A stretch of DNA of 38,173 nt from an uncultured Clostridia bacterium (GTDB lineage: Bacteria > Bacillota > Clostridia > TANB77 > CAG-508): assembly GCA_934121925.1 (NCBI GenBank), contig CAKOVK010000013.1:1-38173 (forward strand). Direction: 5' to 3'. The notes beneath the pieces were generated by a model, which was given only the letters and a program-made list of their open reading frames with translations, did not search any database and had not been told where the DNA came from. A program made the position numbers and the translations under genes. Positions 1-8,138 of this stretch are shown piece by piece. Every line of letters starts with the position of its first letter. The stretch's first letter is position 1.

Positions 1-77
1 AATCCATTCGCAACCTTTTTTCCATTTTTAATATTTTAATTTTTCAGAAAACAATTTACTCACACAAATTACAATTT
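1..77. repeat. Terminal inverted repeat, left copy
   Basis: The first 77 bases recur as a reverse complement at 38049-38124, with one A/T-run length difference. The left copy begins at base 1 and ends inside the deoC leader. Such a repeat at both ends suggests either a genuine inverted repeat at which the assembly broke or a contig-end artefact. No gene is visible in it. Confidence 0.85.
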
Positions 78-103
78 GCTAAAAATTTTTGGAGGAAAAA
101 AGT

Positions 104-751
104 ATGAACAAGAATGAAATATTAAAAAAAGTAGACCACACAGTGCTTGCTCAAACTACAACATGGGAACAAATAAAAGGCGTATGTGATGATGGAATAA
201 AATACAATGTTGCAGCTGTTTGTATTCCACCAAGCTATGTAAAAGATGCGAAAAAATATGTGGGGGACAAATTAAAAATATGCACAGTTATAGGATTCCC
301 TAATGGGTATAACACAACAAATGTAAAGGTTTATGAAACATTGTCTGCAATAGAAGAAGGGGCAGATGAAATTGATATGGTTATAAACCTAGGATGGTTA
401 AAAGATAAAAAATATGGAGATATAGAAAAAGAAATAAAAGCTATAAAAAATGTATGTGGTGAAAAGATTTTAAAAGTAATAATAGAAACATGCCTATTAA
501 CAGATGAAGAAAAAACAGAAATGTGCAAAATTGTAAAAAATGCGGGAGCAGACTATATAAAAACATCAACAGGGTTTTCAACAGGCGGAGCAACATTTGA
601 GGATATACAATTATTTAAAAGAGAATTAGAAGGAACAGATGTAAAAATAAAAGCAGCAGGAGGAATAAAATCTTTTGAAGATGCAGAGAAATTTATAGAG
701 TTTGGTGTAGACAGATTGGGAACAAGCAAATTAGTTAATTTAATGAAGTAA
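104..751 (+). CDS. deoC: Deoxyribose-phosphate aldolase
   Basis: This cytosolic class I aldolase of deoxynucleoside salvage cleaves 2-deoxyribose 5-phosphate to glyceraldehyde 3-phosphate and acetaldehyde. The 215-residue product has normal family length and is one TIM barrel. Visible active-site residues are Asp91 in EIDMVIN, the Schiff-base Lys153 in IKTSTGF and Lys183 in KAAGGI. I chose the ATG at 104 because GGAGG at 91-95 lies eight bases upstream; a TTG at 89 would overlap that site. No other nucleoside-catabolism gene (deoB, pdp, cdd) is next to it, and the window edge hides what lies upstream. Identification is secure. Confidence 0.96.
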   Translation: MNKNEILKKVDHTVLAQTTTWEQIKGVCDDGIKYNVAAVCIPPSYVKDAKKYVGDKLKICTVIGFPNGYNTTNVKVYETLSAIEEGADEIDMVINLGWLKDKKYGDIEKEIKAIKNVCGEKILKVIIETCLLTDEEKTEMCKIVKNAGADYIKTSTGFSTGGATFEDIQLFKRELEGTDVKIKAAGGIKSFEDAEKFIEFGVDRLGTSKLVNLMK

Positions 752-761
752 GAAAAAGATA

Positions 762-790
762 TTGAAATATACTACAAAATCTGATAAAAT
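762..790 (+). promoter_or_regulatory. SigA-type promoter of the folate operon
   Basis: TTGAAA (762-767) and TAAAAT (785-790) are separated by exactly 17 bases. Transcription would start near 797, at the first base pair of the riboswitch aptamer. Confidence 0.75.
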
Positions 791-798
791 AAGACAAG

Positions 799-900
799 AA
801 TAGAGTAGAGAATAAATAGTTAAGTGTTACTAAACGGGAAGTTGTTAGTAAACGAAAAGGCTAAAATAGCTTTGCTGATTTATTTTCGCATTCCGCTATT
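799..900 (+). promoter_or_regulatory. THF (folT-type) riboswitch aptamer
   Basis: The leader matches the tetrahydrofolate riboswitch: AGAGTAGA near the 5' end, GTTAAGTG, an ACGGGAAGTTGT block, ACGAAA, and a 3' GCATTCCGCTATT. The outer stem pairs AATAG (799-803) with CTATT (896-900). It lies just upstream of a folate transporter gene, its expected target. Motifs and pairing are seen in the sequence; the class is recognised from memory of the family. Confidence 0.88.
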
Positions 901-929
901 AAACAAAGAGTAGTCTTTATTTAACGTGG

Positions 930-959
930 AAGCTCCAAAATTAAGAGGGGGCTTTTTTT
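930..959 (+). terminator. Riboswitch expression platform hairpin
   Basis: AAGCTCC (930-936) pairs with GGGGGCTT (947-954), followed by a run of seven T. The 3' arm also carries the AGAGGGGG ribosome binding site for the ATG at 960. Folding could therefore terminate transcription and also hide the Shine-Dalgarno sequence. Which mode dominates cannot be told from sequence. Confidence 0.7.
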
Positions 960-2783
960 ATGAGCAAATTTACAATTACAAAAACAAAAAAATTGATATT
1001 AGCAGCAATGTTTTTAAGTATACTGCTAGTTCTATCAAGATTTTTATCTATTAAAACTTCGTTTCTAGTAATAAGTTTTAGTTTTATCCCAATGATGCTA
1101 TGTGGTGTATATTTAGGACCTAAATATAGTTTAGCTGTAGCAGCATTAGGAGATTTAATAGGAGCACTTATTTTTCCGTTTGGTGCATACTTCCCAGGGT
1201 TTACTATAACTGCAGGATTAATGGGATTTATATATGGAATATTCTTATACAAAAATCCAAATAAAGAAATAAAAGATAAAACATTTATTTTTAAACTAAT
1301 ATTAAGTAGTTTAATTGTGCAAATAGGAGTAAAAGTTGTTATTGAATCTGCATTTTTAAACATTATGTATGGAAAAGCATACATAGCAGTAATCTTAACA
1401 AGAATAACAACACAAGCAATTATGCTACCAATACAAGTAATAACTATTTATTTACTAGAAAAAGCATTAAGACCATTTGCAAAAAAATATATTTATGAAG
1501 AAGAAACAATGAATATAGATGAATATCTAAGTACATTTAGCAAATTTACAAAAGATCCAAATTTAGATGCTATGAAATATCTAATGGAAAAGTTTGATAA
1601 TCCGCAAAAAAAATTAAAAATAATTCATGTAGCAGGAACAAATGGAAAAGGCAGTATATGCGAAATGTTAGCAAGTGTTCTTGAAAATACAGAATACAAA
1701 GTAGGTAAGTTTATATCTCCACATTTAATAAGATTTAATGATGGAATATATATAAATAACAAAGAAATTACAGATGAAGAAGTAGAAGAAATTTTAATTC
1801 CACTATCAAAAGAAATAACTAATTATAATAAAACACATAAAGTTCCAGTAAAATGGTTTGAAGCAATTACATCACTTAGTTTAATATATTTTGCAAAAAA
1901 TAATTGTGATATTGCAATATTAGAGACAGGTCTTGGAGGAACAACTGATTGTACAAATATTGTGGATTCAATGATTTCTATTATAGGAAACATTGGATAT
2001 GACCATGTAGATATATTAGGAAATACAATAGAGAAAATTGCAACACATAAAGCAGGAATAATAAAAGAAAATTCAGATACAGTATTTGTTAAACAAGAAG
2101 AATGCGTAAATAGTATTATAGAAAATACCTGCAAAGAAAAAAAAGCAACATTACATTTGGTAAATTCAGATGAAATACAAAATTACTCATATAATTTAGA
2201 TTTACAAAAATTTGATTATAAAGAATATAAAGATGTTGAAATTAATTTAAAAGGAAAAGCTCAAATAAACAATGCAGCAGAGGTGTTAGAATGTATTGAT
2301 ATTTTGAAAAACAAGGGATATAAAATCTCTAAAGAGGCTATTTACAATGGACTAAAAAGTGTTGTGCATAAAGCAAGACTAGAAACTTTAAGTCAAAATC
2401 CATTAATTATATTTGATGGAGGGCACAATGAAAATGCTATAAATAATTTAAGACAAAATGTTGAACAATATTTTTCACAGTGTAAGAAAGTATATATTAT
2501 TTCACTTTTAAAAACAAAAGATTATAAAACAATAATTAAAAATATATGTAAAGAAAAAGATTCAATATTTATATTTACGAGTGGAAATGACAAAAAAAAA
2601 TATGTATCAAAAGAAAAGTTATATAAAGAAGCAAAGAAATATTTAAATGATATAAATATGTATAAATATGAATTAAAAGATGCAATTAACATTTGTAAAA
2701 AAGCATATAGTGACAGAGTGATTTTAATAGTTGGAAGTTTTTATGTATATAAAACTGTATGTGAGGTATTAAAAAATGATTAA
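960..2783 (+). CDS. Folate ECF transporter S component fused to folylpolyglutamate synthase
   Basis: The 607-residue protein has two parts. Residues 1 to about 180 are a FolT-type S component with about six membrane helices (conserved GVYLGPKYSLAVAALGDLIG and FPGFTITAGLMGFIYG), which binds folate. From about Met184 it is a FolC Mur-ligase fold with P-loop HVAGTNGKGS, GLGGTTDCTN, IGYDHVDILG and a Lys-containing HKAGIIKENSD. FolC adds glutamates that trap folate in the cell. The reading frame is continuous, so the fusion is not a sequence break. An internal ATG at 1509 could give free FolC but has only a weak ribosome site. It overlaps ecfA by eight bases and is first in a riboswitch-controlled operon. 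Confidence 0.92.
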   Translation: MSKFTITKTKKLILAAMFLSILLVLSRFLSIKTSFLVISFSFIPMMLCGVYLGPKYSLAVAALGDLIGALIFPFGAYFPGFTITAGLMGFIYGIFLYKNPNKEIKDKTFIFKLILSSLIVQIGVKVVIESAFLNIMYGKAYIAVILTRITTQAIMLPIQVITIYLLEKALRPFAKKYIYEEETMNIDEYLSTFSKFTKDPNLDAMKYLMEKFDNPQKKLKIIHVAGTNGKGSICEMLASVLENTEYKVGKFISPHLIRFNDGIYINNKEITDEEVEEILIPLSKEITNYNKTHKVPVKWFEAITSLSLIYFAKNNCDIAILETGLGGTTDCTNIVDSMISIIGNIGYDHVDILGNTIEKIATHKAGIIKENSDTVFVKQEECVNSIIENTCKEKKATLHLVNSDEIQNYSYNLDLQKFDYKEYKDVEINLKGKAQINNAAEVLECIDILKNKGYKISKEAIYNGLKSVVHKARLETLSQNPLIIFDGGHNENAINNLRQNVEQYFSQCKKVYIISLLKTKDYKTIIKNICKEKDSIFIFTSGNDKKKYVSKEKLYKEAKKYLNDINMYKYELKDAINICKKAYSDRVILIVGSFYVYKTVCEVLKND

Positions 2784-3592
2784 ACTAGAAGATGTTAATT
2801 TTAAATATAAAAATGGTTGTGAAGTATTAAAAAATATTAATTTAGAAATACAAGAAGGCGAATTTGTATCAGTAATTGGCAAAAATGGCTCACGGAAAAT
2901 CAACATTGGCTAAATTAATAGCGGGCTTGTTAAAACCAAGGTCTGGAAGAATAACAGTTGATAATATAAATACAGCAGACAAGAAAGAATTTTATAACTT
3001 AAGAAAAAGAATAGGAATGGTATTTCAAAATCCAGAAAACCAAATAATATTTAATAATGTATATGATGATATTGCATTTGCTTTAAAAAATCTAGAATTA
3101 GATAATGAAGAGATTAGAATAAAAACATCATTAGAAAAATTAAAAATGGACGAATACTTAAAAAGCCCTACTTATGAATTATCATTGGGGCAAAAACAAA
3201 GAGTTACTATTGCAGGAGTCTTAGCGGTAAATCCTAAATATATAATTTTTGATGAACCTACTACAATGCTAGACTCAGAAGGAAAAGAAGATGTTTACGA
3301 AATAGTAAAAACATTAAAAAAACAAGGATATACAATAATTTATGTAACAAATGTAATGGATGAAATTTTAATAGCAGATAGAGTAATAGTTTTAAAAAAA
3401 GGCGAAATTATAAAAGAATTTAATAAAGAGGAAATATTAGAAAATATAGAATTTTTGGAAGAACACGAAATAAAAATACCAAGTCTTGCTAAAATGTTAT
3501 ATGAATTTAGAAAAAATGGAATAGAAATAAAATTAGAAGAGTGGACAAAAGAAGAATTAACTAACAAAATAATAGAGGTAGCTAAAAAATGA
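2776..3592 (+). CDS. ecfA: ECF transporter ATPase (one +1 frameshift in Walker A)
   Basis: This is the energy-coupling ATPase that would drive folate uptake with the upstream S component and downstream EcfT. The ATG at 2776 overlaps the folC stop (2781-2783). Walker A should read GKNGSGKST, but an extra C at 2893 turns the Gly codon GGA into CGG A; the zero frame then ends at 2911 after 45 residues. Skipping that C restores the family sequence through 3592, about 271 residues, with Q-loop FQNPENQ, signature LSLGQKQRV and Walker B IIFDEPT. Only one ATPase gene is present, so a homodimer is likely, unlike the usual EcfA1/A2 pair. The gene is otherwise undecayed. Confidence 0.88.
2893..2896 (+). 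other. +1 frameshift site 1 (TCA-C-GGA in ecfA)
   Basis: The extra C sits between Ser TCA and Gly GGA of Walker A. Dropping it restores NGSGKST. It is one of seven identical events in the window. Confidence 0.9.
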
Positions 3593-4176
3593 AGTTAAAA
3601 CACATAATTAATATAATTAGATTTGTATTTTTTCTAACATATGTAATTTTAATATTTTTTGTAAAAAGCAATATAGCATTAATTGGAGCGCTAGCAATAG
3701 ATATTATCTTAATAATTGCATATAAAATTAATTTAAAAAGTTTAATAGATAATCTAATAAAAATATCTATATTTGTATTAATAACAGCAATAATAAATGC
3801 TTTTGTTGTTGATATAAATTATGCTGTAATAATTGGAATTAAATTAATTTTGGTTTGTATTATGACATATATATTTTCAAAAATGCTTTCATATATGGAA
3901 TTTGCCACAGTTATAGAGGATCTAGCATATCCATTAAAGTTACTAGGAGTAAATCCAAAGGATTTAGGACTACTAATTACAATAGCAATCAGCTTTATTC
4001 CAATATTAAGGGAAGAACTAGAAAGAATAAAATATGTTTTACTTGTAAAAGGATTTAAAGTAAATACAATAAATATAATAAAAAATATGAATATAGTATT
4101 TAAACCATTATTTGTATCGATAATGGAAAGAATAAACGAAATAGAATATTCGTTAAAAACAAAAGGGTATCAATAG
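3589..4176 (+). CDS. ecfT: ECF transporter transmembrane component EcfT
   Basis: A 195-residue integral membrane protein with about four to five helices that couples the ATPase to the S component. The two short coupling motifs of the family, usually Ala-Arg-Gly, appear as LLVKGF near residue 150 and LKTKGYQ at the extreme C-terminus. It is shorter than typical EcfT (about 260), mainly at the N-terminus. Its ATG overlaps the ecfA stop (ATGA), so the two are translationally coupled. It is last in the folate operon. Identity is inferred from motif, position and membrane pattern, and is fairly secure. Confidence 0.85.
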   Translation: MKLKHIINIIRFVFFLTYVILIFFVKSNIALIGALAIDIILIIAYKINLKSLIDNLIKISIFVLITAIINAFVVDINYAVIIGIKLILVCIMTYIFSKMLSYMEFATVIEDLAYPLKLLGVNPKDLGLLITIAISFIPILREELERIKYVLLVKGFKVNTINIIKNMNIVFKPLFVSIMERINEIEYSLKTKGYQ

Positions 4177-4186
4177 AGAGACAAAA

Positions 4187-4218
4187 TGCCAAAGGGGACG
4201 GGGAATTTTGGCACAAAT
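4187..4218. repeat. Solo REP-like end of the RAYT element
   Basis: An imperfect palindrome with arms TGCCAAA and TTTTGGCA around a GGGGACGGGGAA loop is identical to the left end of the element at 4771. It is followed by only CACAAAT before homology stops, so this is an isolated end. It lies directly after the ecfT stop. Confidence 0.85.
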
Positions 4219-4278
4219 AATTCGTTACTTTTTCGTCACTTTTTTAGTATAGGATGTCCTTTTATTGTTTCTTGCAAA

Positions 4279-4680
4279 TTAACAGTTATTCTTTTTTAAA
4301 CAGGCAATCATTCCTATTATAGTTATTGTAGAACCAATTCCAGCTAACCATAGCGCTATATAATCTACACTTAATCCATACTCTCTAATATAACTTTCTA
4401 TATCTCCAAAATACATGCCTTCATAAATCTTTAATTGTTCTCTATTGCTTAATGAATAAAAAACTTCTACATCTCCACAATGAAATCCATTACCTAAACC
4501 GACCATTTTTATTGATTTAACATCTTTTACCTTTCCTTCTAAAGCATCGTATATAATTTCTTTGTTTTGATTATTAACCTTAACTATTAGTTGCTCTTTA
4601 AAAATTAGTTTGGCACAAAAAATAAGATTTAAAATCAATATTACTAACAAAATCCAAAAAATAGTTTTTCTTTTATTCAT
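4279..4680 (-). CDS. Small two-helix membrane protein, unknown function
   Basis: I do not recognise this 133-residue protein. It has an N-terminal membrane helix (about residues 7-27), an extracytoplasmic domain of about 75 residues and a C-terminal helix ending in a lysine-rich tail. AAAGGAGT lies six bases before the ATG. It is paralogous to the gene at 22887-23294: both have the same architecture and share the pattern of a short aromatic strand, an EG...GD segment, a [ED]-x-YI-x-[EK]-x-G helix and a glycine-rich second helix. It sits alone between a solo REP end and the intact transposon, so it may be part of an accessory insertion. Confidence 0.6.
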   Translation of the reverse strand: MNKRKTIFWILLVILILNLIFCAKLIFKEQLIVKVNNQNKEIIYDALEGKVKDVKSIKMVGLGNGFHCGDVEVFYSLSNREQLKIYEGMYFGDIESYIREYGLSVDYIALWLAGIGSTITIIGMIACLKKNNC

Positions 4681-4847
4681 AATGACTCCTTTATAAATTG
4701 TAATTCACTTTACGAATTAATATTATTATAAAAGCAGATAAATATCAACTACTTATCTGCTCTATAATTTTGCCAAAGGGGACGGGGAATTTTGGCACAA
4801 ATTAAAAAATTTTATAAGAGAATATAAAATTCGACAAATTAATTAAG

Positions 4848-4887
4848 AAAAAAATGATATAAATATTAAAGTTTATATCATTTTTTT
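4848..4887 (+). terminator. Terminator-like hairpin upstream of the transposase
   Basis: A 16-bp perfect stem (seven A, then TGATATAAA, with its complement ending in seven T) has loop TATTAAAG and lies three bases before the AGGAGG of the transposase. It would stop read-through transcription from flanking DNA, a common way for transposons to keep expression low. In the deleted derivatives the stem is kept but the loop is inverted (CTTTAATA). Confidence 0.7.
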
Positions 4888-4906
4888 CTAAGGAGGCAGA
4901 GTTCTT

Positions 4907-5587
4907 ATGCCTAGATGTCCAAGAAATTATTTAGATACATCATTTTTTCATGTTATGTCACAGGGAATAAATAAAAGTTATATTTTTAAAGATGAAATAG
5001 ATATTAAATTTTATATAAAAAATATGTATGAAATAAAAGACAAATACAATGCAAAAATAATAGCATATTGCATAATGAATAATCATACTCATATGTTAAT
5101 AGAAACAAAAACAACAGAAAATCTTAGTAAATATATGCATTGCCTTAATACTAGATATGGGATATATTATAACAAAAAATACAAAAGGACAGGCTATGTA
5201 TTTCGTGACAGATACAAAGCAGAAGGAATATATAGTGAAGAACAATTACATAATTGCATTAAATATATTTATGATAATCCAGTAAAAGCCGGACTTTGCA
5301 ATAATGCGAAAGAGTATGAATTTTCAAACTATAGAAAAATTGACACTATCAATAATAAAGAATATGTTTTTATAGATATAGAAGAAGATAAAAAAGGTTT
5401 ATGTGAAAAATTAGTAAATAAATTTTTAAAAGGAAATAAACTAAATTTAGAAGAATTAAAGAATAATAAGAAAGAATTAAGAATTTTAATAGAAACTTTA
5501 AGGAAACATAATATTTCATTTAGAACAATTTCTGAAATTATTAATATAAATAGAGAAAAATTAAGAAGAGAATATAACAAAATATAA
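4907..5587 (+). CDS. REP-associated tyrosine transposase (Y1/HUH family)
   Basis: This 226-residue IS200-like endonuclease would nick and rejoin single-stranded DNA at the hairpin ends of its element. The N-terminus has the RAYT signature PRCPRNYLDTSFFHVMSQG. The metal-binding HUH-type pair is His60 and His62 in NNHTHMLIE. The catalytic tyrosine is in the helix YIYDNPVKAGL (Tyr120 most likely). A basic C-terminal region of about 90 residues looks helix-turn-helix-like and ends shortly before the right palindrome. AGGAGG lies ten bases before the ATG. The gene is intact, so the family may still be mobile. Confidence 0.93.
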   Translation: MPRCPRNYLDTSFFHVMSQGINKSYIFKDEIDIKFYIKNMYEIKDKYNAKIIAYCIMNNHTHMLIETKTTENLSKYMHCLNTRYGIYYNKKYKRTGYVFRDRYKAEGIYSEEQLHNCIKYIYDNPVKAGLCNNAKEYEFSNYRKIDTINNKEYVFIDIEEDKKGLCEKLVNKFLKGNKLNLEELKNNKKELRILIETLRKHNISFRTISEIININREKLRREYNKI

Positions 5588-5692
5588 AAGTGTGCCAAAA
5601 TTCCCCGTCCCTTTTGGCAGAGATAATTGCAATACCTTCATAAATATGGGATAATACCGTAAATAATAATTTGTATATTTTTTTATAAATAT

Positions 5693-5724
5693 TGTAACGA
5701 ATTTTATGAATTTTAACACTATAT
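5693..5724 (+). promoter_or_regulatory. Candidate autoregulatory ECF-sigma promoter
   Basis: TGTAAC (5693-5698), preceded by a T-run and ATAAA, stands 20 bases before CTATAT (5719-5724). The same T-run, ATAAA, TGTAAC and CT(T)ATA order precedes the paralogous sigma gene on the other strand (10062-10067). ECF sigma genes commonly activate themselves. The assignment is inference. Confidence 0.45.
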
Positions 5725-5743
5725 TTATAGAAGGGTAAAGAGA

Positions 5744-6226
5744 ATGGAAAGTATGGATGAAATTTATAAAAAATATGCTAATTTAATAAAAAACTATATC
5801 TTTTCTATTACAGAAAATAAAGATTTATCTGAAGAAATTATGCAAGAGACATTTGTTGTAGCAATAAATCAGATAAATAATTTTAGAGGAGATTGCGAAA
5901 TTCCTGTATGGCTTTGTTCAATTGCGAAAAAAATACTTTATAAAACAACAAAGAAAAATAATTCAGTAAATATGGTACCTATTTATGAATTAGAACTTGC
6001 AGATAACAAAAGAATAGAAGATGAATACATTAAAAAAAATGATAAATTAAAGTTATATGAGGCCCTTCAACAGTTAGATGTCAACACGAGGGAAGTAATG
6101 TATCTAAGGCTTACTGGGGATTTAACATTTAAAGAAATTGGAAAAATACTAAGTAAAAGCGAAAATTGGGCAAGAGTTACATTCTTTAGAGGAAAACAAA
6201 AATTAAGTATGGAGGAGATTATATGA
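5744..6226 (+). CDS. ECF-family RNA polymerase sigma factor, copy 1
   Basis: A 160-residue sigma-70 family regulator with only regions 2 and 4. Region 2 (about residues 5-65) has LSEEIMQETFVVA and a GD-containing NFRGDCEIPVWLCSIAKK; region 4 (about 105-160) has REVMYLRLTGDLTFKEIG and a helix-turn-helix with ENWARVTFFRGKQKL. It overlaps the next gene, an anti-sigma factor, by four bases (ATGA). It is a close paralogue of the gene at 9537-10019, which has the same length and motifs. The signal and target genes cannot be read from the window. Confidence 0.9.
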   Translation: MESMDEIYKKYANLIKNYIFSITENKDLSEEIMQETFVVAINQINNFRGDCEIPVWLCSIAKKILYKTTKKNNSVNMVPIYELELADNKRIEDEYIKKNDKLKLYEALQQLDVNTREVMYLRLTGDLTFKEIGKILSKSENWARVTFFRGKQKLSMEEII

Positions 6227-7038
6227 AATTAATAGATTGTGATATTATACAAGATCTATTACCAAGCTATAATGATAAGATATCAAGTAAATCGACTAAT
6301 AATTTGGTAGAAGAGCATTTGCAAAAATGTGAAAATTGTAGAATGGTATTAAAAAATATGAATAATGATATAGATACCACGTCTTTAAATAATCAAGTAG
6401 AGCAAATTGAATATTTGAAAGGATATAAGAAAAAAAGAAGACTGCTTATAATTTTATCAATTATACTAACAATAGTTGTTTTAGGAATAGTTTTTATAGT
6501 AAACATTCTTAATAAAAACATTTTATTAGATAGGCAGTTATATATAGATGTAAATAAGCTTAATGTTGAATATATGTATATAAGAGATAAGAAATATGAA
6601 GGAGATATTGAAACTACTACAGAAAAATGCAAAATTTTAGAAGTATACTTATATTCTGATGAATATAAATACATGTGTTTAACTGGGGGATATACGTTAG
6701 GTGAAGAAGAAAAAGAAATATATTATAAGATAGCAGCACAAGAATTACCTAAAGGTATAGAGTTTGATAGTAGTGGAATAGATATCAGCTTTGAGATAAA
6801 TGATCATATTGAAAGAATTTATATAGAAGATACGAAGCATAATGTAAAAGAAATATGGAATAAAGATATGAATGTTCAATCAGAAGAAGAATGGAGAAAA
6901 TGGTATATTGATAATTATGTTCCTGAAGAAATTAAAAATTTGTATAATATGAACTATGACAATATACATGTTTATACTTCAATTTGGAAACATTTATATA
7001 ATAAAAAATTAGAAAATAGAAAAAATGTAGAAAGTTGA
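6223..7038 (+). CDS. Zinc-finger membrane anti-sigma factor, copy 1
   Basis: A 271-residue single-pass protein. The cytoplasmic N-terminus holds the zinc anti-sigma motif H-x3-C-x2-C (EEHLQKCENC, about residues 31-40) after the conserved start CDIIQDLLPSY. A membrane helix follows at about 75-95, then an extracytoplasmic sensor region of about 175 residues with no recognised domain. It would hold the upstream sigma factor until a signal releases it. GGAGG lies seven bases before the ATG. The N-terminus and helix match the paralogue at 8726-9544, but the sensor regions differ, which suggests different inputs. Confidence 0.87.
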   Translation: MKLIDCDIIQDLLPSYNDKISSKSTNNLVEEHLQKCENCRMVLKNMNNDIDTTSLNNQVEQIEYLKGYKKKRRLLIILSIILTIVVLGIVFIVNILNKNILLDRQLYIDVNKLNVEYMYIRDKKYEGDIETTTEKCKILEVYLYSDEYKYMCLTGGYTLGEEEKEIYYKIAAQELPKGIEFDSSGIDISFEINDHIERIYIEDTKHNVKEIWNKDMNVQSEEEWRKWYIDNYVPEEIKNLYNMNYDNIHVYTSIWKHLYNKKLENRKNVES

Positions 7039-7042
7039 ACCA

Positions 7043-7274
7043 TGCCAAAGAGGACGGGGAATTTTGGCACAAATTAAAAATTTTTAAGAGAATATAAAAT
7101 TCGACAAATTAGTTAAAGAAAAAAATGATATAAACTTTAATATTTATATCATTTTTTTGTTATATATATTTCATTTAGAACAATTTCTAGCAGTATTAAA
7201 ATAAATAGAGAAAAAATAAGAAGAGAATATAATAAAATATAAAACTGTGCCAAAATTCCCCGTCCCTTTTGGCA
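7043..7274. mobile_element. RAYT-derived deletion element (MITE) A
   Basis: This 232-bp element has both palindromic ends, the AT-rich leader, the hairpin (loop inverted) and the last ~20 codons of the transposase gene, joined directly after the hairpin. The tail carries substitutions (CTAGCAGTATTAAA) absent from copies B-D, so it is the most diverged copy. Its right end fuses with a truncated reading frame on the minus strand. Confidence 0.9.
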
Positions 7275-7408
7275 TAAAACTCACTTATATCAATATTATC
7301 TAATTGTACATTTTTTCTTTTAGATAAAATCATATCTTTTATCTCATTAAATGTTTCATTTCCGTGCATACTAATAAAATAATCTTTAAATGTTCCTATA
7401 AAGTTCAT
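7196..7408 (-). pseudogene. Truncated small gene fused into MITE A
   Basis: The ATG at 7408 has a good ribosome site (AAAGGTGATG) and encodes about 45 unique residues (start MNFIGTFKDYFISMHGNE), after which the frame runs into MITE A and ends in MITE-encoded hydrophobic residues at 7196. No continuation of the gene is found to the left of the MITE, where the anti-sigma gene ends. I read this as the 5' remnant of a gene whose 3' part was lost at the MITE junction. Function is unknown; a genuine short chimeric protein is possible. Confidence 0.45.
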
Positions 7409-7647
7409 AAACATCACCTTTCTTTTTTAATATATATAATTATATAATTTTGATATTTTGAAAATCTACATGAACAAAAATTTTTGTATCCTGTGTATGC
7501 TAGTATTCTCAACACTTGTGCGAATTTTAAATATTTTTTTGATTTTATATTCTCTTTTTATCATTTTAATAGACTACACTCTATTATTTTACTTCCTCAT
7601 TCATTATAAAATCAATATATTAAATAAATTATATTTGAGGAGTAATA

Positions 7648-7893
7648 ATGAAATTCAATAAATACAATGATTGTTATAACATAATAGGAACAAAACTAAA
7701 AGAAATTCGAGAAGAACAAAATATATCACAATATGAATTGAGCAATAAATTAGCTCTACTTGGAATTACTTTGTATCAATCAGATATATTTAAAATCGAA
7801 AAAAATCAAAGAACAGTTCGAGATTTTGAACTATGGGGAATTTGTAAAGTTCTTAATGTAAAAGCCGAAGAATTATTTTCCCCTAATAAATAG
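7648..7893 (+). CDS. Small XRE/Cro-type helix-turn-helix regulator
   Basis: An 81-residue protein that is almost entirely one HTH_3 domain: IGTKLKEIREEQNISQYELS, then ...YQSDIFKIEKNQRTVRDFEL and a final helix with the family-typical LNVKAEELF. GAGGAGT lies six bases before the ATG. It has no ligand or dimerisation domain beyond the fold. It is followed by a clear terminator, so it is a single-gene unit. Its targets are unknown; the nearest candidates are the secreted protein gene downstream or itself. Confidence 0.85.
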   Translation: MKFNKYNDCYNIIGTKLKEIREEQNISQYELSNKLALLGITLYQSDIFKIEKNQRTVRDFELWGICKVLNVKAEELFSPNK

Positions 7894-7902
7894 TATCTAT
7901 AA

Positions 7903-7926
7903 AAAATACCCTCGCTGGGTATTTTC
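7903..7926 (+). terminator. Terminator of the HTH regulator
   Basis: AAATACCC and GGGTATTT form an eight-base-pair stem around CTCGCT, followed by TCC and further pyrimidines. Confidence 0.7.
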
Positions 7927-8138
7927 CTATTTTATATGGTGTTTTAGAAATCTAATTGTATATCATTTCTCCTTCTATTATTCATTTTTTATATTATAAG
8001 TAAATCGCAGAAAATGTCGAAAAATATCTATATTTGTCATGCAATTTTTCTTTTAAAATTCGACTTTTTTTGATACACTTATATAAGCTTATTTATTAAG
8101 CACAAGATGTCCTACATTAAAGAAAGGAAAAAATTGTT

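Larger units (their letters stand above)
4771..5619 (+). mobile_element. Complete RAYT (REP-type tyrosine transposase) element
   Basis: The element is bounded by inverted copies of a 27-base imperfect palindrome: TGCCAAAGGGGACGGGG... at the left and its complement ending ...CCCTTTTGGCA at the right. Inside are a roughly 85-base AT-rich leader, a strong hairpin and one intact transposase gene. No target-site duplication is evident, as expected for HUH single-strand transposition. Four internally deleted derivatives and one solo end occur nearby. Confidence 0.9.

Noticed and set aside
7458..7661. Hydrophobic 60-odd-codon frame upstream of the Cro-type regulator
   Set aside because: No ribosome binding site, very A/T-rich low-complexity codons, and it overlaps the start of the well-supported regulator gene.
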